DNA from: Firmicutes bacterium UBA6811
GTDB lineage: Bacteria > Bacillota > SHA-98 > UBA4971
DNA: 7,659 nt
Direction of reading: 5' to 3'
Assembly: GCA_002452295.1 (NCBI GenBank)
Contig: DKEX01000077.1
Coordinates: 1-7,659 of the forward strand
Positions 1-4,764 of the stretch are shown here, piece after piece (within the stretch, counting starts at the first letter, position 1; every line of letters begins with the position of its first letter). Made by a program: the position numbers and the translations under genes. The notes below the pieces were generated by a model, which saw nothing but the letters and a program-made list of their open reading frames with translations, made no database searches and was not told the DNA's origin.

Positions 1-1
1 G

Positions 2-538
2 CGCAGCGCCGTCCGGTCCTATGGCACCCCCGGCATGGAGGTAGTACCAGCACCCGTCGAGTTTGCGCCAGCCGATGTGACCGTATGTGACGCGCCGAGG
101 CACCTCCCCGCTGAGGAGTTGAATCGCAGCGCGGAGATGGTCTTTCGTGCCCTGGCCTGCGTAGACTACCGGCCTCGTCCCCCATGCGGCGGTCACCCAC
201 GCCATCCCAGGATACGCCGCCGCAGAAACCTCCGCCCTACCGAGCGGGCGCCCGTCCTGGAGGAACCCTTCAATCACGAAGATCGTGGTTACTTCGGCGC
301 CGTCGTCGCGGACCTCCTCGGCGACGATCCGGGCGTTGAAGTTGGCGAGCGGCACGGTCACAGGGCCGTCGGGCGTGCCTTTGACCCGGCAGATCGCGCC
401 GTCCACGACCTGATACCCTCCCGCTGCCTCAGCCGCCTGCGTCGCCGGGTCGGACGCGCCCACCATTTCGAGGAACCGGTCACGGTCGGCACTTTGCAGC
501 TTCTTCTTGACGAAATCGACAGACTTTATATCAGCCAT
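2..538 (-). CDS. DUF927 domain protein, N-terminal part (runs off the left edge)
   Basis: An open frame of 179 codons reads leftward from an ATG at 538 and is cut by the window edge. AGGAGG lies about 8 nt upstream of the ATG, inside the end of the preceding primase gene, so the two overlap by 13 nt and are probably translationally coupled. Residues 1-140 hold a mixed alpha/beta region. Residues 150-173 (VTYGHIGWRK, then WYYLHAGGAIG) match the start of the DUF927 domain as I know it from phage and integrative-element proteins. That family is usually a large helicase/ATPase-like protein encoded next to a CHC2 or Toprim primase, which fits here. The expected P-loop would be to the left of the window and cannot be seen. 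The likely role is element replication, by inference. Family call fairly sure, function less so. Confidence 0.75.
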   Translation of the reverse strand, partial: MADIKSVDFVKKKLQSADRDRFLEMVGASDPATQAAEAAGGYQVVDGAICRVKGTPDGPVTVPLANFNARIVAEEVRDDGAEVTTIFVIEGFLQDGRPLGRAEVSAAAYPGMAWVTAAWGTRPVVYAGQGTKDHLRAAIQLLSGEVPRRVTYGHIGWRKLDGCWYYLHAGGAIGPDGAA

Positions 539-1062
539 CGCCTTGCCTCCTCAAGACCAGCGAGCCGTTCTTCAGGGTCCCTGGCCATCAGCAAATCGAG
601 CACGTATTCCAGGTGGGGCAGTTCGCGCACCCACGCAGCCTCCTCAGCCGCTACATGTAACCCGTAAACAGCGAACATGCGTCCCACGGTACGGAACAGG
701 ACCGCAAGCCGGTCATGTGCTTCCTCGCACGCCTGGTCGAACTGGGTCGCGAGCGAGCGAACTGCCGCTTCCTCGCGTACAGCCTTGCGCTCCCTGGGTG
801 TCTGGGGGCGCCGACTTCCGGCAGGAAACAGGTCGCCCCATGTCAAATCGAGGGCAGCGAGGACCGCCGCCGTAGGGCAGCCTGCGTGGCAGCGGACAAG
901 CACCGTTCCGTCGGGCGCCTCGCGCAGCGAGAGCGACGGGTTCTTGTCCTGATGCGCGGGACACAGCGCAACCCAGCGGCCTTCTCCGGTCTGCCGGACG
1001 CCTTGCAGGCGCCCAAGGACGTTCTCAACGGGCCGCTCATATGTTACGATGTTGACGGACAT
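526..1062 (-). CDS. CHC2 zinc-finger primase-like protein, short form
   Basis: A 178-aa protein from ATG 1062, preceded by a GAGGGGTGAG ribosome binding site. The frame stays open up to 1176, but that extension overlaps the upstream gene and has no comparable site. Residues 34-37 (CPAH) and 58-62 (CHAGC) form a CHC2 zinc-binding motif of the DnaG/phage primase type, with the usual NPSLSL strand between. In this family the finger helps recognise the single-stranded initiation site. Residues 75-178 are charged and helical. No Toprim or other polymerase domain is visible, so this is only the zinc-finger half of a primase, and a catalytic partner would have to be encoded elsewhere, perhaps further along the operon. 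It ends inside the start of the DUF927 gene. CHC2 call confident; primase role inferred from family and neighbours. Confidence 0.82.
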   Translation of the reverse strand: MSVNIVTYERPVENVLGRLQGVRQTGEGRWVALCPAHQDKNPSLSLREAPDGTVLVRCHAGCPTAAVLAALDLTWGDLFPAGSRRPQTPRERKAVREEAAVRSLATQFDQACEEAHDRLAVLFRTVGRMFAVYGLHVAAEEAAWVRELPHLEYVLDLLMARDPEERLAGLEEARRWLI

Positions 1063-1099
1063 ACTCTCACCCCTCACCCGGGCGCTGCCCGGGTCGTTC

Positions 1100-1312
1100 T
1101 CACTGTTCGCCGCGTTCGGTTGTTCTCGTAAGTAGGTCCACGAGAACTTGCCGCGGCACCCTGACACTGCGACCAAACCTGATCGAGGCTATCTGCCCCT
1201 TCTGAACTAGCTCATAGGTACGACTAAGCGGCAGCCTCAGGACTACAGCTACTTCGCGAACCTTCAAGACTGAGGGAAGATCGGCAACGTCAACCCTTGT
1301 CAGGTCCTGCAT
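1100..1312 (-). CDS. Excisionase-like / MerR-type helix-turn-helix protein
   Basis: A 70-aa protein from ATG 1312 with GAGGGGGTGAG just upstream. Residues 13-60 match the excisionase/HTH_17 winged-helix pattern: LKVREVAVVL, then SRTYELVQKGQI as the recognition-helix part, then IRFGRSVRVPRQVLVDLL as the wing and closing helix. Such proteins bend DNA at attachment sites to direct excision, or act as small transcription regulators. The size is right for a complete member. The start overlaps the end of the XRE gene by 23 nt, and 37 nt separate it from the CHC2 gene, so it is co-transcribed with both. Domain confident; excision versus regulation cannot be decided because the element's own integrase is not in the left part of this window. 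Confidence 0.8.
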   Translation of the reverse strand: MQDLTRVDVADLPSVLKVREVAVVLRLPLSRTYELVQKGQIASIRFGRSVRVPRQVLVDLLTRTTERGEQ

Positions 1313-1517
1313 CGTCGCTCACCCCCTCGTCGCACTCTTCCAACAACGATTCCACCCCAATTCCCAACGCCCTCGCTATCTTCTCGGCCTGACCAGGGTA
1401 GGGACGAAGCCAGCCACATTCAATCCGGGAAACGTCGGCATACCCAACCCCGGCCTCGACTGCAAGCTTCTGTTGGGACCAGCCCCGGCGAAGCCTCTCG
1501 ACTTTCATGCGCATCAA
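1290..1517 (-). CDS. XRE-family helix-turn-helix regulator
   Basis: A 75-aa protein with a single Cro/C1-type domain at residues 4-60: MKVERLRRGWSQQKLAVEAG, then VGYADVSRIECG, then EKIARALGIGVESLLE. The acidic tail (residues 61-75) is short, so no dimerisation or ligand domain is present. Start choice: the TTG at 1517 lies 8 nt after AGGAGG, the best spacing. The ATG at 1514 overlaps the upstream stop as TGATG and would make the product one residue shorter; the ATG at 1508 is less well placed. It sits second in the operon, as expected of a repressor or replication-control gene of a mobile element. A likely target is the shared divergent promoter region near 1810-1840, but that is inference. 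Confidence 0.85.
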   Translation of the reverse strand: MMRMKVERLRRGWSQQKLAVEAGVGYADVSRIECGWLRPYPGQAEKIARALGIGVESLLEECDEGVSDDAGPDKG

Positions 1518-1708
1518 CCTCGTCGCCTCCTCTCACAAACAATGTTCTGCATGGCAATTGTCGGCACCGTATCTTTGACACCAAACACGTTCCGGTAGTT
1601 CCCGCCTTGGTGTTTCAGCGCCCAGGCAAGCGCCCGCCTCTGCTTCTCCGCCAGCCGTCGCGCGCGCCTTTTGGCGCGATAATTCGCCCGACGTGTCGTG
1701 TGGGGCAT
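1514..1708 (-). CDS. Small basic protein of unknown function
   Basis: A 64-aa protein, first gene of the leftward operon, starting at ATG 1708 with AAAGGGGGTG about 7 nt upstream. Its stop overlaps the start of the XRE gene. Residues 4-26 are very rich in Arg and Lys (RRANYRAKRRARRLAEKQRR) and probably helical. Residues 34-58 (HQGGNYRNVFGVKDT, then AMQNIVCE) look more globular, and a second Arg run closes the protein. I do not recognise the family. The charge suggests nucleic-acid binding. The ribosome binding site and stop/start overlap support it being real. An overlapping frame at 1533-1718 has no comparable site, so I prefer this one. Confidence 0.55.
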   Translation of the reverse strand: MPHTTRRANYRAKRRARRLAEKQRRALAWALKHQGGNYRNVFGVKDTVPTIAMQNIVCERRRRG

Positions 1709-1809
1709 AGCGTGACACCCCCTTTCAGGTGGTACGAAGTCCTCGTCCCCCTGGGACTGTGGGGCGAACCCTCCGGGCCACCCCGCTCCATGGACCTAAG
1801 CAGTATGCA

Positions 1810-1819
1810 CTTGCGCAAG
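1810..1819. promoter_or_regulatory. 10-bp palindrome in the divergent promoter region
   Basis: CTTGCGCAAG is a perfect dyad between the divergent genes starting at 1708 (minus) and 1908 (plus). It overlaps the possible -35 box of the rightward gene and lies about 100 nt upstream of the leftward operon. A perfect dyad between divergent transcripts next to an XRE regulator gene is a reasonable operator candidate. It is short and could be chance. Confidence 0.3.
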
Positions 1820-1837
1820 CACCAAGGTCATTATAAA
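1811..1837 (+). promoter_or_regulatory. Possible sigma-A-like promoter for the 431-aa zinc-ribbon gene
   Basis: TTGCGC (1811-1816) and TATAAA (1832-1837) are spaced by 15 nt and lie about 70 nt ahead of the ATG at 1908. The -10 box is good and stands in an AT-rich patch unusual for this GC-rich window. The -35 is weak and the spacer short, so the -10 is the surer half. Confidence 0.4.
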
Positions 1838-1907
1838 ATGGACGTGACGACAGAACAGATAGGATACTCCCGACAAGCTCCCGACACCCACAGAGGAGGT
1901 GCTGCCG

Positions 1908-3203
1908 ATGGAAGTTGGCTGGCCCGTGGAATTCAGGAACCCTACTTGTAGTCGTGTATGGGTCGAAGGGTATTACCTTTGCTGGGAGGTTGACCGCAAG
2001 AAGGGGAGAACCCTCAGTGGCCGGCTCCGTCGTCAGCTTGCAGAGACTCGGGGCGACATAAGCCAGGTGGTAGACCTCTTCAACCGATATGGCCCGTTGT
2101 GGCGCGGCGACCGGATAAGAGTGGCGGAGGCCCTATTGAGGGTTCGGACGTTCGGGCTGCTGTGGCGGTTGGCGTATGGCACGCCGGAGGAACAGAAAGC
2201 CGCCTTCTTCGTTCCCCTTCGTCGCTGGGAGAAGAAATGGGGCTACTTCGCAGACCGTGCGGACGTGGCAGGCGCGCACCTTATGTTGCCCCGTGGATTC
2301 ACTAAGACACCCCTGCAGGGTATGCATGAAGCTGTTCTGAAGGCCCGCGTGTATCAAACGGCGGAAATGTTGCAGAAGGGCCTCACGCCTCCCGCGCCCA
2401 ACATGGGCGACCTACTACCTGTGTCCGTAGAGGAGAAGGCAAAGGCGGCTGTAGCAGCACTTGAGCGGCTTCAGCACCCGGACAATGCAGTTGAACCCAC
2501 ACAGCCAATCGTTGACGAACGGATGCGCCGGATTGCCGCAGATCTGCTACGGCGTCGCCCGAAATCGCAGCTCTGGCTTGCCGTTAGCGAGAAAGGCGAT
2601 GCTGAGCTCGTCCCCGTTGAACCCTCGCCGGAGTTCTGGCCTCGTTTCCGGCTGCCCAAGAAGCCTCTTGAAGGCCCTGAAGCGGAAACCGCCTGGCTAG
2701 AGGACGAACTGCGACGGAATGGGGTCGATCTCCTGAAGAGCAACCTCACGATAGGCGTTAAACGTCGGGGTGACGGCGTAGCCTTAACCGTTCTCCCAGC
2801 CGACGCCTTCACGTGGTGTGTCGGTAGCGTGTTGTTCGAGGATGAAGAAGAGCAGGCGACTTGCCCCATATGCGGGCGACTTGCGCCGCCAGGACGGAAG
2901 TACTGCTGCAAACAGTGCGCGAAGAAGGCGCAAGCGACGGCGCCGAAGCAGAAGGTCCTCGGTTATCTTCACCCGCAAATTGAGCGGGGGAAGCTGACCG
3001 GCGAGCAATATGATTTCGTCAAGACGCTATTGACCAAGGAGCCTCTCAGGACGGAAGAAGAGGACGGCCAGATAGTACGCGCGGTCCTTCGTGAATTGGG
3101 GCGGGAGTGGCCGAGAGAGGATTTCGCGTGGATTCAACAGGGATACGGCTCTCGAAGGAAGCCGCAAGCGGAATCCGAAGCCGCCGGGCTCCCCAAAGTC
3201 TAG
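1908..3203 (+). CDS. Unknown 431-aa protein with a C-terminal zinc ribbon
   Basis: ATG 1908 has AGAGGAGGT 7 nt upstream; a GTG at 1899 lies inside that ribosome binding site and is unlikely. I do not recognise the full-length family. Residues 319-337 form a treble-clef or ribbon-like zinc site: CPIC, a ten-residue loop containing PPGRKY, then CCKQC. This resembles the terminal zinc finger of several uncharacterised mobile-element proteins. Residues 15-115 are rich in Trp, Tyr and Arg (LLWRLAYG, RRWEKKWGYF). Residues 170-300 are Pro- and Glu-rich with predicted helices. Residues 310-318 hold a strongly acidic stretch just before the finger. No catalytic motif, signal peptide or membrane segment is evident, so it is probably cytoplasmic. 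It is divergent from the replication operon and is the last gene before the attachment site. Rarer AT-ending codons (ATA, TTA, GTA) are more common than in the right half, suggesting a different origin. Confidence 0.7.
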   Translation: MEVGWPVEFRNPTCSRVWVEGYYLCWEVDRKKGRTLSGRLRRQLAETRGDISQVVDLFNRYGPLWRGDRIRVAEALLRVRTFGLLWRLAYGTPEEQKAAFFVPLRRWEKKWGYFADRADVAGAHLMLPRGFTKTPLQGMHEAVLKARVYQTAEMLQKGLTPPAPNMGDLLPVSVEEKAKAAVAALERLQHPDNAVEPTQPIVDERMRRIAADLLRRRPKSQLWLAVSEKGDAELVPVEPSPEFWPRFRLPKKPLEGPEAETAWLEDELRRNGVDLLKSNLTIGVKRRGDGVALTVLPADAFTWCVGSVLFEDEEEQATCPICGRLAPPGRKYCCKQCAKKAQATAPKQKVLGYLHPQIERGKLTGEQYDFVKTLLTKEPLRTEEEDGQIVRAVLRELGREWPREDFAWIQQGYGSRRKPQAESEAAGLPKV

Positions 3204-3264
3204 TGAAAGTCTGGTGGGTTCGCGCCCATAGTCTGGAAGGCATGGAGTGTACTGGCAAGGACCC

Positions 3265-3318
3265 TTGGGAACGACTTTGGGAACGACGGGACCTCAGAGA
3301 GGGTAGGAGAGGGTAGGA
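3265..3318. repeat. Two pairs of tandem direct repeats next to the tRNA attachment site
   Basis: TTGGGAACGAC occurs at 3265-3275 and 3277-3287 (12-bp period). GAGGGTAGGA occurs at 3299-3308 and 3309-3318, exactly head to tail. The stretch lies between the last gene of the left element and the tRNA-Leu fragment. Short tandem repeats in this position are typical of integrase arm-type binding sites, so I read them as arm sites of the left element. That role is inference; the repeats themselves are exact. Confidence 0.55.
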
Positions 3319-3325
3319 AAAGATA

Positions 3326-3360
3326 GAACTCCCCAGGAGTCGGGGAGTTCATCTTGCCTG
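3326..3360 (+). terminator. Hairpin with 9-bp perfect stem, weak terminator
   Basis: GAACTCCCC (3326-3334) pairs perfectly with GGGGAGTTC (3342-3350) around a 7-nt loop. Only ATCTTGCCT follows rather than a run of T, so termination would be inefficient. It lies 120 nt after the stop of the zinc-ribbon gene and is the best candidate for ending that transcript. It could alternatively be a recombination-site structure, as it sits just left of the attachment site. Confidence 0.5.
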
Positions 3361-3424
3361 CTAGACGCCTACTAGACAGGACACAATGGAGGTGGTAATA
3401 TACGGTAGGAAAGCCGGGGCGCTA

Positions 3425-3478
3425 CTTAGGATCTGGTGGGCAACCCCCGTGCGGGTTCAAATCCCGCCTCTCGCACCA
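3425..3478 (+). other. tRNA-Leu(UAG) 3' part, probable attachment site
   Basis: From 3425 the sequence reads as the 3' portion of a leucine tRNA. It has an anticodon loop CTTAGGA with anticodon TAG at 3427-3429, a variable arm with GGG/CCC pairing at about 3437-3450, a T-arm GCGGG-TTCAAAT-CCCGC at 3451-3467, the acceptor 3' strand CTCTCGC at 3468-3474, discriminator A and encoded CCA at 3476-3478. The matching 5' acceptor strand (GCGAGAG) is absent upstream, and the anticodon 5' stem does not pair (CGCTA against TCTGG). This is therefore not a working gene. Mobile elements commonly integrate at tRNA 3' ends and leave exactly such a fragment, and an integrase remnant lies directly to the right. 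A faintly tRNA-like stretch upstream (3390-3424) could be a decayed 5' half. Confidence 0.75.
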
Positions 3479-3511
3479 GGGGTTTTGCAGATCCGGAAGT
3501 GGCATACATAC

Positions 3512-3538
3512 GGTGCATGGTGCAAATTTGGTGCGGAT
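3512..3538. repeat. GGTGCAAAT-type direct repeats beside the integrase remnant
   Basis: GGTGCA (3512), GGTGCAAAT (3519) and GGTGCGGAT (3530) lie between the tRNA fragment and the integrase stop codon; the last two are 11 bp apart. The same motif recurs three times with 11-bp spacing at 7589-7619, and the flanks are also similar (TCCG followed by GGAA or GAAGG). Placement and helical-turn spacing suggest integrase arm sites. Confidence 0.55.
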
Positions 3539-3548
3539 TTTCCGGAAG

Positions 3549-3574
3549 GCCAGCTAGTGCTGGCTTTCTCTTTT
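3549..3574 (+). terminator. Rho-independent terminator overlapping the integrase stop
   Basis: GCCAGC (3549-3554), loop TAGT and GCTGGC (3559-3564) are followed by TTTCTCTTTT on the plus strand. The hairpin includes the integrase stop codon (TAG, read from 3556 to 3554). It would stop rightward transcription coming through the attachment site. On the minus strand there is no T tract, so its use by the integrase transcript is doubtful. Confidence 0.5.
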
Positions 3575-3982
3575 GCTCCGTTTTGCCGCGGTGATGACGG
3601 AGTTGATGGCCTGGCTGGCCTTGTCCTGCATGGCCGAAATCACGTGGGCGTAGATGTCCATGGTGGTGCTGGTTTGAGCGTGTCCCAGGTGAGAAGACAC
3701 CGTCCGAAAGTCCACGCTGGACATGAGAAGCCACGTCGCGTGGCTGTGGCGGAGGTCGTGGAAGCGCACCCTGGGCACCTTTGCCACCTCCAGGACGCGC
3801 GCGAGGTAGTGGTCGGCGTCGCTCCGGCTGATGGGATTGCCGTGGAGCGTGCAGAAGACGAGGCCGTGATCACTGTATAGTTTCCCGTGGAACTCCTTCT
3901 CGCTTTCATACCGCGCCCGGAGCTCCCGCAAGGCTTGCGTGAGATCGGGCGGTATCGGCAGCACCCGGAGGCGTCTCGTATC
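3554..3982 (-). pseudogene. Tyrosine integrase, C-terminal remnant
   Basis: The frame reads from about 3982 to the stop at 3554, encoding the last 142 residues of a phage-type tyrosine recombinase. Present are the strand LRVLPIPPDL, box II HDLRHSHATW (His and Arg of HxxR), LGHAQTSTTMDIYAHV with the third catalytic His and the nucleophilic Tyr, and a basic tail. Missing are the N-terminal arm-binding and core-binding domains and the box I Arg; a normal member has roughly 370-400 residues. A TGA blocks the frame at 3983-3985, and right of it the DNA codes for a different gene on the other strand. The GTG at 3964 gives an apparent 136-aa ORF but cannot make an active enzyme. It once served an element using the adjacent tRNA-Leu site. 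Confidence 0.85.
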
Positions 3983-4485
3983 TCAAGAAGCAGACGGCGG
4001 CGGCCGAGAACGACGTGGCCCGAAAGGCCATCAACGACGCTCTCAGCGAGGCGGAGATCGTGGCGACGGACGCGGTGCGAGCCACTAACCAGGTCCTCGT
4101 GGACGCGTTCAAGCAGGCGAGCGCGGATGGAAAGCTCACCAAGGAAGAGGCTGTCGCCGCGATGACTATGGCTAAGAGTTACTTCCTGAACCACATGACG
4201 GCCGGCAGCAAGCAAGTACTCGAGGCGGCGGTGGCTCCACTCAGCGAATGGCTCGGAGGGTTCCTGGAGGCGAAGCTCGCAACGGAGAAGGTTCCCAACG
4301 TGAAGGGTCAGGTGGCGACCACCGCGGCCCCTTTATCTTCGGGCCCCTCCCGCTTAGGGCCTATCCGGTACGGGGTCTCGCTCCAGGGCCCGGCGGTTGC
4401 GACGAGCATCCGCCTGGGTGAGAACGCGCGGCTCAATGTCGGTGCCGGCCTTGACTGGCAGGGGCGGCCGCGCGGGCTGCGGTGA
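3979..4485 (+). pseudogene. Phage holin-like protein, C-terminal remnant
   Basis: An open plus-strand frame begins at the junction with the integrase fragment (residues YLKKQTAAAEND) and runs 168 codons to the stop at 4485. The pattern is an LKK membrane-exit motif, long amphipathic helices with many Ala and Glu, then DGKLTKEEAVAAM and MAKSYFLNHM. It resembles the cytoplasmic half of LL-H-type phage holins, which carry one N-terminal membrane segment; that segment is missing here. The GTG at 4015 could be called as a start but has no good ribosome binding site, so I treat the gene as 5'-truncated. The last 50 residues are Gly- and Pro-rich and unlike a holin. Holin identity is tentative; the truncation at the same point as the integrase is the firmer observation. 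Confidence 0.45.
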
Positions 4486-4520
4486 ACGTGAAAGTCAGGT
4501 CTTGAAAGGAGAGCGAAGCC

Positions 4521-4604
4521 GTGAAGAGTCTTTGGCGGGGGTTGCTGATACTCGCGCTGTTCGCGCTGATGAGTTGCGAATACGCGGGCTGCTGGCCGTT
4601 CTAA
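4521..4604 (+). CDS. 27-aa lipoprotein-like peptide
   Basis: GTG 4521 follows AAAGGAG by about 11 nt and opens a 27-codon frame ending TAA at 4602-4604. The peptide begins MKSLWRG, has a hydrophobic core LLILALFALM, then Ser-Cys, then a short tail with a second Cys and ends GCWPF. FALMSC resembles a lipobox, so it may be exported and lipid-anchored, leaving only about nine mature residues. It starts 35 nt after the holin-like frame and is followed by a strong terminator, so it probably ends the same transcript. Very small lipoproteins in phage lysis cassettes include Rz1-type spanins, but this is shorter and lacks their Pro-rich body. The ribosome binding site and terminator favour a real gene; function unknown. 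Confidence 0.5.
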   Translation: MKSLWRGLLILALFALMSCEYAGCWPF

Positions 4605-4632
4605 AGAGAAGTCTACGCTGTTACATGAGGCG

Positions 4633-4665
4633 GCCCGGTCCCTCGCGGGGCCGGGCTTTTGTTGT
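4633..4665 (+). terminator. Strong rho-independent terminator
   Basis: GCCCGGTCCC (4633-4642) pairs with GGGGCCGGGC (4647-4656), a ten-pair stem with one T-G wobble and loop TCGC, followed by TTTTGTTGT. It ends the holin-like/lipoprotein transcript. A very similar hairpin lies at 6477-6499. Confidence 0.85.
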
Positions 4666-4719
4666 ACCAGCCGGGAGAGCCGAGAGCCGCCGAGACTCTC
4701 ATTCTCCGGACTTGTCTTT

Positions 4720-4751
4720 GCGAGGGGCGTTTACTCTCCCCCGCCCCTCGC
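4720..4751. terminator. Inverted repeat downstream of the multicopper oxidase
   Basis: GCGAGGGGCG (4720-4729) and CGCCCCTCGC (4742-4751) form a perfect 10-bp stem with a 12-nt loop, 14 nt beyond the stop of the leftward oxidase gene. Read on the minus strand it is followed by AAAGACAAG and not a T tract, so it is not a textbook intrinsic terminator. It may still protect the 3' end of the transcript or act with a termination factor. Confidence 0.4.
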
Positions 4752-4764
4752 GCTTGTCAGTCTG

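Noticed and set aside
35..667. Long plus-strand open frame at the left end
   Set aside because: It lies opposite the DUF927 and CHC2 genes, which have recognisable motifs and ribosome binding sites. Its own product is Arg/Pro-rich and without domain signals.
3390..3478. A complete, working tRNA-Leu gene
   Set aside because: No 5' acceptor strand matching CTCTCGC and no pairing 5' anticodon stem. The D-arm likeness upstream is too weak.
3265..3538. Possible CRISPR-like repeats
   Set aside because: Repeats are 9-12 bp with almost no spacer, in two or three copies and of different sequences on each side. No cas genes are present.
3426..3734. Minus-strand frame ending REAGFEPARGLPTRS
   Set aside because: This is the familiar false translation of a tRNA antisense region joined to the wrong frame of the integrase.
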